A stretch of DNA of 64,000 nt from Citrobacter sp. JGM124. Lineage in GTDB: Bacteria > Pseudomonadota > Gammaproteobacteria > Enterobacterales > Enterobacteriaceae. The translations under genes were made by a program, and so were the position numbers. Under the pieces are notes generated by a model. It ran no database searches and was not told where the DNA came from. It was given only the letters and a program-made list of their open reading frames with translations. Numbering within the stretch: the first letter of the stretch is position 1; the number at the start of each line of letters is the position of its first letter. Location of the stretch: contig NZ_JAERJD010000012.1 in assembly GCF_018257795.1 (NCBI RefSeq), forward strand, positions 1 to 64,000, in the 5' to 3' direction. Of the stretch, positions 29,904 to 39,302 are shown piece by piece.

Positions 29904-29914
29904 AGAACCCCAAA

Positions 29915-31108
29915 GTGTTTCAAAAAGTTGACGCCTATGCAGGCGACCCCATCCTTTCGTTGATGGAACGTTTCAAAGTTGACCCACGCCAGGATAAGGT
30001 CAATCTCAGCATTGGCCTTTATTACGATGCGGAGGGGACTATCCCTCAGCTTCAGGCCGTTGCTGCGGCAGAAGAAAAACGCAATGGGCAACCTAAAGAA
30101 GCTTCTCTCTATTTACCTATGGAAGGGCTTAGGGATTATCGTTCTGCCATTGCGCCACTTTTATTTGGTGCCACTAGCCGGGCTTTAGATGAGGGGCGTA
30201 TTGCCACGATTCAAACGTTAGGTGGTTCCGGTGCATTGAAAGTGGGGGCTGACTTTTTGAAATCCTACTTTCCAAATTCACAAGTGTGGGTCAGCGATCC
30301 AACCTGGGAAAATCACATTGCTATCTTTTCTGGTGCTGGCTTTAACGTGAATACTTACCCGTGGTTTGATGAACAGAACCATGGGGTTCGTTTCCAGGAG
30401 CTTCTGGAAACACTTAGCAGCTTACCAGAGCAAAGCATCATATTAATGCACCCTTGTTGTCATAACCCTACCGGGGCTGATCTCACCAATAGCCAATGGG
30501 ACGTGGTTATTGATGTACTGAAAGCCCGTAATCTGATCCCTTTCCTTGATATTGCTTATCAAGGTTTTGGCGCGGGAATGGAACAAGATGCTTACGCTAT
30601 CCGCGCCATGACGGATGCAGGTTTACCTGTTTTAGTCAGTAACTCATTTTCCAAAATATTTTCCTTATACGGCGAGCGTGTTGGCGGCCTGTCAGTGGTG
30701 TGTGAAGACGCTGATGCCTGTGTACGCGTATTGGGGCAACTTAAAGCAGCGGTTCGGCGTAATTACTCTAGCCCGCCTGCATTTGGTGCCCAGCTCGTTG
30801 CCACCGTACTCAATGATGAAACGCTAAAAAACCACTGGCTTGCAGAAGTTGAGGGGATGCGCGTGCGAATTCTGGAGATGCGTCAGGTGTTGGTTAATGC
30901 CCTCAAATCTGAAATGCCAGGGCGTGATTTTGACTATCTGCTAAAACAACGTGGGATGTTTAGCTACACGGGTCTGAGCGCTGCTCAGGTTGAACGATTG
31001 CGGGAGGAGTTTGGTGTTTACTTGATTGCCAGTGGTCGTATGTGTGTTGCAGGGTTGAATCATCATAATGTACAGCGCGTCGCTCAGGCGTTTGCTGCGG
31101 TAATCTGA
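29915..31108 (+). CDS. tyrB: Aromatic-amino-acid aminotransferase
   Basis: 397 residues from GTG 29915 ([19 protein letters not shown]), the E. coli TyrB length and the same start codon type. A PLP enzyme that makes tyrosine and phenylalanine from their keto acids and acts on aspartate and leucine. The PLP lysine lies in [17 protein letters not shown], with [11 protein letters not shown] and the C-terminal RMCVAGLN arginine as substrate-site motifs. AGGAGAA stands seven bases before the start and lies partly in the hairpin at 29865-29903. A longer frame from 29876 has no homology. aphA, next in E. coli, is absent. Confidence 0.97.
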   Translation: MFQKVDAYAGDPILSLMERFKVDPRQDKVNLSIGLYYDAEGTIPQLQAVAAAEEKRNGQPKEASLYLPMEGLRDYRSAIAPLLFGATSRALDEGRIATIQTLGGSGALKVGADFLKSYFPNSQVWVSDPTWENHIAIFSGAGFNVNTYPWFDEQNHGVRFQELLETLSSLPEQSIILMHPCCHNPTGADLTNSQWDVVIDVLKARNLIPFLDIAYQGFGAGMEQDAYAIRAMTDAGLPVLVSNSFSKIFSLYGERVGGLSVVCEDADACVRVLGQLKAAVRRNYSSPPAFGAQLVATVLNDETLKNHWLAEVEGMRVRILEMRQVLVNALKSEMPGRDFDYLLKQRGMFSYTGLSAAQVERLREEFGVYLIASGRMCVAGLNHHNVQRVAQAFAAVI

Positions 31109-31117
31109 GTGTGCACT

Positions 31118-31153
31118 AACAAACCTTCATTACACTGACAGTGAAGGTTTGTT
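31118..31153 (+). terminator. tyrB terminator
   Basis: AACAAACCTTCA (31118-31129) and TGAAGGTTTGTT (31142-31153) form a perfect twelve-pair stem nine bases after the tyrB stop. A second hairpin, GCCCCTTAC/GTAAGGGGC (31181-31203), lies next to the uvrA stop and may end uvrA transcripts. Confidence 0.75.
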
Positions 31154-31210
31154 ATGCCGTATAACGCCTGATTACAGCCAGCCCCTTACCAGACGTAAGG
31201 GGCCTGTGAA

Positions 31211-34036
31211 TTAGGCTAATAATGGCTTGAGGAAGCGTGCAGTATGGGATGTCTCACATTCTGCTACCGTTTCTGGTGTGCCAGAAACCAGAATTTCACC
31301 CCCACCGCTGCCCCCTTCAGGGCCCAAATCGACAATCCAGTCCGCTGTTTTAATCACATCTAAGTTATGCTCAATGACCACAATGGTATTGCCCTGGTCA
31401 CGCAACTGATGCAGGACTTCAAGTAACTGCTGAATATCCGCAAAATGCAAACCTGTCGTAGGCTCATCGAGTATATAGAGTGTCTGCCCCGTGCCGCGTT
31501 TCGAGAGTTCACGTGCCAGTTTAACGCGCTGGGCTTCACCACCAGAAAGTGTCGTGGCAGACTGGCCAAGGCGAATGTAAGAAAGCCCGACATCAATCAG
31601 CGTCTGTAATTTACGCGCGAGGGCCGGAACAGCATCAAAGAATGCTCTTGCATCTTCGATAGTCATATCCAGCACCTCATGGATACTCTTACCTTTATAC
31701 TTAATTTCAAGGGTTTCACGGTTATAACGCTTGCCTTTGCACTGGTCACAAGGCACATAAATATCAGGCAAAAAGTGCATTTCAACTTTAATGACACCGT
31801 CACCCTGGCAGGCTTCACAGCGGCCACCGCGAACGTTGAAGCTAAAACGCCCAGGGGTATAACCACGAGAACGCGCCTCCGGTACTCCAGCAAAGAGTTC
31901 CCGCACCGGTGTAAATACCCCGGTATAGGTTGCCGGGTTAGAGCGCGGGGTTCGGCCAATAGGGCTCTGGTCGATATCAATGACTTTATCGAAATGCTCC
32001 AGTCCTTGAACATCACGATAAGGTGCTGGTTCGATGATCGTGGCCCCGTTTAGCTGACGCTGGGCTATCGGGAACAATGTATCGTTAATCAGGGTTGATT
32101 TGCCGGAACCAGAAACCCCCGTAATACAGGTAAACAGACCGACTGGCAGAGTTAAGGTGACATCTTTAAGGTTATTACCTTTAGCACCAACCAGTTTCAG
32201 CACTTTTTCCGGATCAGCGCTGACACGTTGCTTTGGTACCTCAATTTTACGTTTACCACTCAGGAACTGCCCGGTTAATGACTCAGGAACCGCCATAATG
32301 TCCGTCATGGTGCCTTCTGCCACCACTTGCCCGCCATGCACCCCGGCTCCTGGGCCAATGTCGATAATGTGGTCCGCGGCCCGGATTGCATCTTCATCAT
32401 GCTCCACCACAATCACGGTATTACCGAGATTACGCAGGTGAATCAGCGTTTCCAGTAAACGCTCGTTATCACGCTGGTGCAGGCCGATAGAGGGTTCATC
32501 CAGCACATACATAACGCCGACTAAACCAGCACCAATCTGGCTGGCTAGACGGATACGCTGGGCTTCCCCTCCAGAAAGGGTTTCTGCGGAGCGGGAAAGT
32601 GACAGATAATTCAGGCCGACATTGACCAGAAACCGTAGACGATCGCCAATCTCTTTCAACACTTTTTCAGCAATCTGAGCACGTTGACCACTGAGTTTCA
32701 TGTTCTGGAAAAACTCCATTGCATGACCAATGCTCATATCTGAAATCGTCGGCAGAGCAGTATTTTCAATAAACACATGACGTGCTTCACGCCGCAGACG
32801 AGTTCCCCCACAGCTATTACAAGGGCGGTTACTAATGTACTTTGCCAGCTCCTCACGTACAGCAGAAGATTCCGTCTCTTTGTAGCGGCGTTCCATGTTA
32901 TTTAAAACACCTTCGAAGGGATGACGGCGTACCGAAGTATCACCCCGATCATTCATATATTTAAATTCAATATTCTCTTTGCCAGAACCATGCAGCACCA
33001 CCTGTTTAACTGCTGAGGTGAGATCTTGCCATGGGGTTTCCACATCAAATTTATAATGATCTGCCAAGGATCGTAGCATGGTAAAGTAGTAAAAATTACG
33101 ACGATCCCAGCCACGAATCGCTCCGCCAGCGAGTGACAGTTCGGGGTTTTGAACGACCCGATCCGGATCAAAATATTGCTGAACACCCAGCCCGTCGCAG
33201 GTTGGACAGGCTCCTGCCGGATTGTTAAAGGAAAACAGGCGAGGTTCAAGTTCACGCATGCTATAGCCGCAGACAGGGCAGGCAAAGTTAGCAGAAAACA
33301 GCATCTCTTCCGCCGCGCTATCATCCATATCGGCAACAATGGCAGAACCGCCAGAAAGTTCCAGTGCAGTTTCAAATGACTCTGCCAGGCGCTGGCTAAT
33401 GTCATCACGTACTTTAAAACGATCGACCACCACTTCGATTGTGTGTTTTTTCTGTAGTTCAAGTTTCGGTGGATCGGAGAGATCGCACACCTCACCATCA
33501 ATACGAGCCCGGATGTAGCCCTGACCGGCAAGGTTTTCCAGCGTCTTGGTATGCTCACCTTTACGATCTTTAATAATGGGTGCCAGCAGCATTAAACGGC
33601 GGCCTTCTGGCTGCGCCAGCACGTTATCCACCATCTGACTGACGGTTTGTGCGGCTAACGGGATATCATGATCCGGGCAACGGGGCTCACCGACGCGTGC
33701 ATACAATAAACGCAGATAATCGTGCACTTCAGTGATGGTACCCACGGTTGAACGGGGGTTATGGGAAGTGGATTTTTGTTCAATAGAAATCGCCGGTGAC
33801 AGACCTTCAATGTGGTCAACATCGGGCTTTTCCATTAAGGACAGAAACTGACGCGCGTAAGCAGAGAGTGATTCAACGTAACGTCGCTGGCCTTCGGCAT
33901 AGAGCGTATCGAATGCCAGTGATGATTTACCCGAACCCGAAAGCCCAGTGACAACAATAAGCTTGTCACGCGGGATGACGAGGTTGATATTTTTGAGATT
34001 GTGGGTGCGGGCGCCCCGAACTTCTATCTTATCCAT
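31211..34036 (-). CDS. uvrA: UvrABC excision nuclease subunit A
   Basis: 941 residues (E. coli 940). The ATP-dependent damage-recognition subunit of nucleotide excision repair. Two ABC modules are complete: Walker [16 protein letters not shown] near the N-terminus and [15 protein letters not shown] near 640, with LSGGEAQR signatures in both halves. Zinc-binding cysteines are visible in [16 protein letters not shown] with GACPTC, and in CEACQGDG with [10 protein letters not shown]. It is divergent from ssb; the shared region contains a LexA box. Confidence 0.98.
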   Translation of the reverse strand: MDKIEVRGARTHNLKNINLVIPRDKLIVVTGLSGSGKSSLAFDTLYAEGQRRYVESLSAYARQFLSLMEKPDVDHIEGLSPAISIEQKSTSHNPRSTVGTITEVHDYLRLLYARVGEPRCPDHDIPLAAQTVSQMVDNVLAQPEGRRLMLLAPIIKDRKGEHTKTLENLAGQGYIRARIDGEVCDLSDPPKLELQKKHTIEVVVDRFKVRDDISQRLAESFETALELSGGSAIVADMDDSAAEEMLFSANFACPVCGYSMRELEPRLFSFNNPAGACPTCDGLGVQQYFDPDRVVQNPELSLAGGAIRGWDRRNFYYFTMLRSLADHYKFDVETPWQDLTSAVKQVVLHGSGKENIEFKYMNDRGDTSVRRHPFEGVLNNMERRYKETESSAVREELAKYISNRPCNSCGGTRLRREARHVFIENTALPTISDMSIGHAMEFFQNMKLSGQRAQIAEKVLKEIGDRLRFLVNVGLNYLSLSRSAETLSGGEAQRIRLASQIGAGLVGVMYVLDEPSIGLHQRDNERLLETLIHLRNLGNTVIVVEHDEDAIRAADHIIDIGPGAGVHGGQVVAEGTMTDIMAVPESLTGQFLSGKRKIEVPKQRVSADPEKVLKLVGAKGNNLKDVTLTLPVGLFTCITGVSGSGKSTLINDTLFPIAQRQLNGATIIEPAPYRDVQGLEHFDKVIDIDQSPIGRTPRSNPATYTGVFTPVRELFAGVPEARSRGYTPGRFSFNVRGGRCEACQGDGVIKVEMHFLPDIYVPCDQCKGKRYNRETLEIKYKGKSIHEVLDMTIEDARAFFDAVPALARKLQTLIDVGLSYIRLGQSATTLSGGEAQRVKLARELSKRGTGQTLYILDEPTTGLHFADIQQLLEVLHQLRDQGNTIVVIEHNLDVIKTADWIVDLGPEGGSGGGEILVSGTPETVAECETSHTARFLKPLLA

Positions 34037-34121
34037 TCACCTTTCCCGAATGATAACGATGTGCGGTTGGTACTGGTAGCACCACCGACGACCAGAATAA
34101 TTCATTATGGCATAATAAAAG

Positions 34122-34137
34122 CTGAATGAATATCCAG
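34122..34137. promoter_or_regulatory. LexA operator between uvrA and ssb
   Basis: CTGAATGAATATCCAG; on the minus strand CTGGATATTCATTCAG, one base from the E. coli uvrA box. It fits CTG-N10-CAG and lies about 86 bases before the uvrA start, so SOS control of uvrA (and perhaps one ssb promoter) is expected. Confidence 0.9.
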
Positions 34138-34263
34138 TACTCTGATGGAATAATGTATGCTTAACATAAATTCTGGAATGTTGCTCGCAGCTATAAACAT
34201 CGACAGGGGCATGCTAGAATTGCGCGTTTATACTATTTATTACATGTTCCAGGAGATATGAAT

Positions 34264-34794
34264 ATGGCCAGCAGAGGCGTAAATAAAGTGATTCTCGTCG
34301 GGAATCTGGGTCAGGATCCAGAAGTACGCTATATGCCAAATGGTGGTGCTGTTACGAACATCACTCTGGCCACTTCAGAGTCCTGGCGTGACAAGCAAAC
34401 CGGCGAAACGAAAGAGAAAACAGAATGGCACCGTGTAGTTCTGTTCGGTAAGCTCGCTGAAGTTGCTGGCGAGTATCTGCGTAAGGGGTCACAAGTCTAT
34501 ATCGAAGGTTCACTGCAAACGCGCAAATGGACTGACCAGGCGGGTGTCGAGAAATACACCACGGAGATCGTTGTTAACGTGGGTGGCACCATGCAAATGC
34601 TGGGTGGACGCCAGGGCGGCGGAGCACCGGCGGGTGGTAATGCAGGCCAGCAGCAAGGTGGCTGGAGCCAGCCGCAGCAGCCGCAGGCAAATAACCAGTT
34701 TAGCGGTGGAACACAATCCCGCCCTCAACAGAACGCAATGCCTGCACCATCGAATGAACCGCCAACGGATTTTGACGATGATATCCCGTTCTGA
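34264..34794 (+). CDS. ssb: Single-stranded DNA-binding protein
   Basis: 176 residues from ATG 34264 ([16 protein letters not shown]). A tetrameric protein that coats single-stranded DNA and recruits repair and replication factors. The OB fold spans 1-112. A Gly/Gln/Pro-rich linker (113-165) precedes the acidic tip DFDDDIPF, which binds partner proteins. AGGAG (34251-34255) is eight bases before this ATG; the ATG at 34258 is too close to it. E. coli SSB has 178 residues. Confidence 0.98.
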   Translation: MASRGVNKVILVGNLGQDPEVRYMPNGGAVTNITLATSESWRDKQTGETKEKTEWHRVVLFGKLAEVAGEYLRKGSQVYIEGSLQTRKWTDQAGVEKYTTEIVVNVGGTMQMLGGRQGGGAPAGGNAGQQQGGWSQPQQPQANNQFSGGTQSRPQQNAMPAPSNEPPTDFDDDIPF

Positions 34795-34822
34795 TAAATA
34801 AACGGTAAAAAATATAAAACAG

Positions 34823-34856
34823 CCTCTCATCGCTATAAACTGATGAGAGGTTTTTT
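34823..34856 (+). terminator. ssb terminator
   Basis: CCTCTCATC (34823-34831), a ten-base loop, GATGAGAGG (34842-34850), then TTTTTT. It ends one base before the stop codon of the opposing esterase gene and marks the left edge of the accessory block. Confidence 0.93.
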
Positions 34857-34857
34857 A

Positions 34858-35694
34858 TTACTTATTTTTCGCCTGTTCTTTTTCCAGGGCATTTTTCATA
34901 AACAGTAGCTGATATTTTATCGCATTACCCCAGTAGTCCCAGGTGTGCCCCCCAGGGCCTTCCTGATATGTGTGATCCACTCTAAGCTCAAGTAAACGCT
35001 GGTGCAGCTTTCTGTTTGGTTCAATAAAAAAGTCATCGATACCACATTCAATAAAAATAGGAATATTCAGGTTAATAAACTGATGGGCATTATTGATGAT
35101 TGCTTTTTCATTCCAAAATTTTGCATTATTCACCGGATCGCCAAAGACCTTTTCCAGCCCCCAGTTTTTAGGATAGTCTCGGGGATCAACGCCACCACTC
35201 ATACTGCCTGCGGCACCGAAAGTGTCAGGATAGTTTAAAGCAATATTGAGGGCACCAAAGCCTCCCATACTCAGGCCTGTAATGGCACGGCCGTCTTTAG
35301 CGGCAATGGTTCTAAAGTGCTTGTCTATGTAGGATGGAACATCGTAGCCAATATATTTTTCATAGTAACTTTTGGCGATCTGCGGGCTATTTATATACCA
35401 TTTGTCATAATCACCATCCGGCATTACGATGATTAGCTGATAGTTATCAGCCAGTGTGGCGACTGTCGTATTTTTAGTCCAGTCTTTATCATTGCCACTC
35501 CAGCCATGGAGTAAATAAACTGTAGAATAATTCTTATCTCCTTTAACGTAACTGTCTGGCAAAACTACGGTTGCATGTAAATTCTTATCAATATTATCAC
35601 TGGCTATTTCGACACGTTTAATCTCATAAGAGTAGGCATTTAATGAAATACAGAATAAAAAAGTCAGAGCGATATTTTGTTTTTTTATCATCAA
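34858..35694 (-). CDS. Secreted esterase of the esterase-D/feruloyl-esterase type
   Basis: 278 residues. A Sec signal peptide (about 1-20, ending LNAYSYE) suggests a periplasmic or secreted enzyme. The alpha/beta-hydrolase fold of the putative esterase family (PF00756 type) is clear: oxyanion segment YLLHGWSGN, nucleophile S142 in GLSMGGFGA, acid D220 or D221 in ECGIDDFF, and histidine H250 in GGHTWDYW. The family includes feruloyl and acetyl-xylan esterases, S-formylglutathione hydrolase and mycolyltransferases. The signal peptide argues against the cytosolic S-formylglutathione hydrolase. The substrate is unknown. ATG codons at 35694 and 35691 are both possible. The gene stands alone, convergent with ssb. 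Confidence 0.85.
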   Translation of the reverse strand: MMIKKQNIALTFLFCISLNAYSYEIKRVEIASDNIDKNLHATVVLPDSYVKGDKNYSTVYLLHGWSGNDKDWTKNTTVATLADNYQLIIVMPDGDYDKWYINSPQIAKSYYEKYIGYDVPSYIDKHFRTIAAKDGRAITGLSMGGFGALNIALNYPDTFGAAGSMSGGVDPRDYPKNWGLEKVFGDPVNNAKFWNEKAIINNAHQFINLNIPIFIECGIDDFFIEPNRKLHQRLLELRVDHTYQEGPGGHTWDYWGNAIKYQLLFMKNALEKEQAKNK

Positions 35695-36033
35695 ATTAGT
35701 CTCTTCGCGTAGTATTCTATCTAAGATATAGCCAATAATATTGATTTAGCTACCTGGTATTCTTATTTATGTGACAGGCACGGCTATGTTTAAATTGCCC
35801 CGGAATGTCCCTGGATATACAGACCCTGCCTGTCGTGTGACAAGTGGCAGGAACGTTGGCCACAGCCAGCGACCAATGTCAGATATTTTCTTTCTGGTTA
35901 ATAATTTATTTCTATATATATCAACAACTTTATATGGTCGACAAAAATAAATTCATTTTTTTATGCCCGATTTAGCATGTCGCGTGACCTCTCTGATGCA
36001 GCATTTATGAACGCTTACATTCAGGGAAATACA
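35695..36033. other. Divergent control region of esterase and receptor genes
   Basis: About 340 bases, AT-rich towards the receptor. It holds a hairpin (CTGCC-TGTC/GACA-GGCAG, 35826-35850) and GGAAC at 35850-35854, which resembles the -35 of ECF sigma promoters used in iron-starvation signalling. A matching -10 could not be identified with confidence. ATGs at 35977 and 36007 are in frame with the receptor but lack a ribosome site. Confidence 0.4.
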
Positions 36034-38601
36034 ATGAACAAAAATGATAACGGGAAAGCCACGGCTATTTCCGGCGGAGCCCAACCTGCAACGCGGCCTG
36101 TATCGTTTAAACGCTCCACCCTTAGTGCCGCTTTGTCGGGACTACTGGTATTATCTTCAAGCTTGCCGGCTCAGTCCTGGGCGGTGGCTACGTCGCCTGC
36201 CAGTTCAACGGCAGTCACTACCTATTCTATCCCCGCAGGCTCCCTCAGCGGTGCACTTCAGGCACTGGCAAGTGATGCCAATGTGATGCTGATATTCACC
36301 CCAGATCAGACAGCCAATAAAACCAGTAAAGGGTTACAAGGGCAATATTCGGTTCAGAGTGCTTTTAACCAGTTACTGGCAGGGAGTGGATTGCAGGCAG
36401 TTCAGGAAGGGCAAAGCTACCGTCTGGTTAATCTGAACACATCCCCCGCCTCTGATTCCCAGATCACGGTTCCTGAACTGTCAGTTGTGAGTAATACAGG
36501 TGGGGATTTCGTGGTTGGCCGGTCCACCCTGAAGAGAGAAAATATTGAACGTATTCAGGCTGATAATGTTGCCGAACTGCTAGAGAAACTGCCGGGCGTC
36601 TCTTCCGCAGGTTCACCGCGCCCAGGGGGGCAGAGCCTTAATATCTGGGGAATGGGGGGAACAGAAGATATCAATATTACCCTCGACGGTGCACCAAAAG
36701 GTTTTGAAAAATATCGACAGGGTTCAATCTTTATTGAACCTGAATTGATCAAACAGGTAGATGTGGATAAAGGCCCTTTTAACATCGCTAATGGTAATGG
36801 TGGCTTTGGTGGCAGCATTAAAATGGTGACGAAAGACGCCAGTGACTTGCTGCAACCGGGTGAAAATTTTGGCGGAATGGGGAAGTACAGCTTCCATACC
36901 AATGATAACCAAAGTATTTATAGCGGTGCATTATATGGCCGAACTCAGGAGGGGCTGGCTGATGGCTTGCTCTATATGAGTAAGCGTGATGGCGGCGATA
37001 TCATGCGTCCTGATCATACGCGTTTTGCCTATTCCGCTAACAAACAAGGGACATTTCTGGCAAAAACCAATATTTACCTGACGGACTCACAAACACTGTC
37101 GCTATCCGGAATGTATTCCGAGGCTAATGGCTGGCAGCCTTTTGCGGCAAAGCGTGATGAGATGGCTGCGCCAAGCCAGTCAGATATTGACAAATACGGT
37201 TATGACGGTGCCTGGAAGCGCAAACTGGTTTATCGTAAGCAAACAGACCAAAACTATTCGATCAAATGGAATCTGGCTCCGGCAGATAACCCCTGGGTCG
37301 ATCTGACACTGAACTATGGCTATTCAAAAACGAAGCAAAATGATACTCGCCCGGACAATGCTGCAACGGGGAGCTATCTTGGTTCTTTGGGTAATGAAAG
37401 TTGGGTGGACTACACCGATAATTTGATTGAAGGAAACAATAAAAGTCGCTTCAGTACTGGGCCTGTTGATCATTTACTGGAAGTAGGGGCCAGCTGGCAT
37501 CACAATAAACGTGATACGCTGATGTACTACCCGAGCTATAAAAACAGACCAGAGTATAATTATGGCTTTTTCCAGCCTGCCTATATGCCCGCAGGTGAAG
37601 AACAAACGACCAGTGTTTATATACAAGACAGTATGACGCTGGGGAGCGTTACTGTGACACCTGGTCTTCGTTACGATAATGTGCTGAATGAAGGGCATGA
37701 AAACGTGGCCGCGATGTATAGCAGTAAAGATCCCGCGGTCGGCCATGATTACAGTAGTAAACGTTACACCGGCCTGACACCGGCATTAGGGGTAGTCTGG
37801 AGGGCAACACCGAATATTTCACTCTTTGCCGATGTGACTCGTACTTGGCGTGCGCCGACGATTGATGAGCAATATACCATGCAATATTCACTCTCAAACG
37901 TGCCAGGAACCAGCCGTAATTTAGACGTTGAGAAAATTAACAGCGTCCGAGGTGGATTTATCCTGAATTATGACAACGTAGTGACTCAGGATGACAGTGT
38001 TCAAGTCCGCACAACGGTATTCCGTAATCGTGGTAAAAACGAAATATTCCTGCGTCGTGGCGTTTTGTGTGAAGCACGTGTGGCGAACTCCAGTGCAGAT
38101 TGTGGTGCAGGGCTATCCAACTACCGTAACCTACCTGGCTACACGATTCAGGGGCTGGAAATTGAGTCCTCTTATGACAGTCGTCGTATGTTCGGCAGTT
38201 TCTCCTTTACCACCATCCGTGGGGATCGTGATGCCTCACCACGCGATCCTTGGGGTAACAAAACCTGGATACCAGAAATTCCACCAACCACCGCTCATGC
38301 AACTTTAGGCGTGAAAATTCCTGAATGGAATATGGTTGCAGGCTGGAATGGTGACTTTGTACGTAAGCAAGATCGTTCTCCAATTGAGGGCGATCCGCTG
38401 TCGGGGGGCTGGGCATTGCCAAAAACCAAAGGTTACGCGCTGCAGGGGCTATTCCTTGCATGGCAACCATCACAGATTAAAGGGCTGGAAGCTCGTATCG
38501 CTGTCGATAACCTGTTTAATACCAACTATTACCCCTACTTGGGAGAATCCGTATCGGGTATTGGTCGTAATATAAAATTCAGTATCTCACAGAAGTTCTA
38601 A
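36034..38601 (+). CDS. TonB-dependent outer-membrane receptor with signalling domain, HasR/haem-receptor class
   Basis: 855 residues from ATG 36034 (AGGGA at 36023-36027). A long signal peptide ends near residue 52 (AQSWAVA). An N-terminal STN signalling domain (about 62-132) marks it as a cell-surface signalling transducer. A likely TonB box lies near 144-153 (ITVPELSVV); plug and 22-strand barrel follow. LDGAPKGFEKYRQGSIFIEPE and the WRAP (605-608) to RNLDVEKIN (628-636) segments resemble the haem/haemoglobin receptor class, in particular HasR. The histidine usually found between FRAP and NPNL is absent here. A haem or haemoprotein ligand is inferred; a siderophore is the alternative. Sigma, anti-sigma and TonB-like genes follow. 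Confidence 0.85.
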   Translation: MNKNDNGKATAISGGAQPATRPVSFKRSTLSAALSGLLVLSSSLPAQSWAVATSPASSTAVTTYSIPAGSLSGALQALASDANVMLIFTPDQTANKTSKGLQGQYSVQSAFNQLLAGSGLQAVQEGQSYRLVNLNTSPASDSQITVPELSVVSNTGGDFVVGRSTLKRENIERIQADNVAELLEKLPGVSSAGSPRPGGQSLNIWGMGGTEDINITLDGAPKGFEKYRQGSIFIEPELIKQVDVDKGPFNIANGNGGFGGSIKMVTKDASDLLQPGENFGGMGKYSFHTNDNQSIYSGALYGRTQEGLADGLLYMSKRDGGDIMRPDHTRFAYSANKQGTFLAKTNIYLTDSQTLSLSGMYSEANGWQPFAAKRDEMAAPSQSDIDKYGYDGAWKRKLVYRKQTDQNYSIKWNLAPADNPWVDLTLNYGYSKTKQNDTRPDNAATGSYLGSLGNESWVDYTDNLIEGNNKSRFSTGPVDHLLEVGASWHHNKRDTLMYYPSYKNRPEYNYGFFQPAYMPAGEEQTTSVYIQDSMTLGSVTVTPGLRYDNVLNEGHENVAAMYSSKDPAVGHDYSSKRYTGLTPALGVVWRATPNISLFADVTRTWRAPTIDEQYTMQYSLSNVPGTSRNLDVEKINSVRGGFILNYDNVVTQDDSVQVRTTVFRNRGKNEIFLRRGVLCEARVANSSADCGAGLSNYRNLPGYTIQGLEIESSYDSRRMFGSFSFTTIRGDRDASPRDPWGNKTWIPEIPPTTAHATLGVKIPEWNMVAGWNGDFVRKQDRSPIEGDPLSGGWALPKTKGYALQGLFLAWQPSQIKGLEARIAVDNLFNTNYYPYLGESVSGIGRNIKFSISQKF

Positions 38602-38612
38602 TCCAGTCCCTT

Positions 38613-38652
38613 GGTAGCAGTGCCCGTAAGGCGCTGCTGCCAGCTTCTTTTT
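38613..38652 (+). terminator. Receptor gene terminator
   Basis: GGTAGCAGTGCC (38613-38624), loop CGTAA, GGCGCTGCTGCC (38630-38641), a twelve-pair stem with two G-U pairs, then a T-rich tail. It separates the receptor transcript from the sigma-factor operon. Confidence 0.85.
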
Positions 38653-38745
38653 CCTGCCTGTTTTTTCCTTACTGTTAGCCATAAGTAACAAAATTGCATC
38701 ATTAATGTATGGCAATGTCTTGACACCAGTAGATGAAAATGTAAA

Positions 38746-38760
38746 TAATAATTATTATCA
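38746..38760. promoter_or_regulatory. Fur box before the sigma-factor operon
   Basis: TAATAATTATTATCA matches the 7-1-7 Fur palindrome TGATAATnATTATCA at every position but one. It lies 33 bases before the sigma-factor start, so the regulatory operon should be repressed when iron is plentiful. Confidence 0.8.
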
Positions 38761-38792
38761 TTTCTTTGATTGTCGTAACTTGATAAAGATCA

Positions 38793-39302
38793 ATGGTGAG
38801 TAAAACAATCTCCAGCTCCCAACAGGTGGCGCAACAACTCTACTGTGAGCATCAGAGCTGGCTTTATCAGTGGTTGCGTAACAAAGTCGGCTGCCCACAG
38901 CAAGCGAAGGATTTAGCACAAGATACTTTCTTGAATGTCTTAATCAGTCCTGACCTGTTAACTATCCGTCAACCGAGGCCTTTTTTGGCAACGGTCGCTC
39001 GTCGTTTGGTTGCTAATTATTATCGACGTAAAAGTCTGGAAGACGCATACCTTGAGGTACTGGAAAACCAGCCCGAGCATTTGCACCCTTCTCCTGAAGA
39101 ACGTTGGGTGATCCTTGAAACACTGGAACAAATCGACAGTGCGCTGGATGGGCTACCGGCCCCCGTCCGGGAAGCTTTTTTACTCGCTCATTTACAGGGA
39201 ATGCGTTATTGCGATATTGCAGAGCGTCTGCGTATTTCCAGTAGCTCGGTTAAACAGTATTTGCAGCGTGCCAACCTACAATGTTTCTTTGCCCTTAGCT
39301 GA
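38793..39302 (+). CDS. FecI/HasI-type ECF sigma factor
   Basis: 169 residues. Region 2 lies at about 10-75 (LYQWLRNKVGCPQQAKDLAQDTFL, the DLAQDTF motif typical of FecI-type factors) and region 4 at about 105-165 (LPAPVREAFLLAHLQGMRYCDIAERL, a helix-turn-helix). In this class the factor is released when the loaded receptor signals through the anti-sigma protein, and it transcribes the receptor gene. A Fur box lies upstream. The ribosome site is weak (AAAGA). The stop codon overlaps the next start by one base (TGATG), indicating translational coupling. Confidence 0.9.
   Translation: MVSKTISSSQQVAQQLYCEHQSWLYQWLRNKVGCPQQAKDLAQDTFLNVLISPDLLTIRQPRPFLATVARRLVANYYRRKSLEDAYLEVLENQPEHLHPSPEERWVILETLEQIDSALDGLPAPVREAFLLAHLQGMRYCDIAERLRISSSSVKQYLQRANLQCFFALS

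Noticed and set aside
32953-33558. 201-codon frame inside uvrA
   Set aside because: Another frame of a highly conserved gene; no ribosome site and no similarity.
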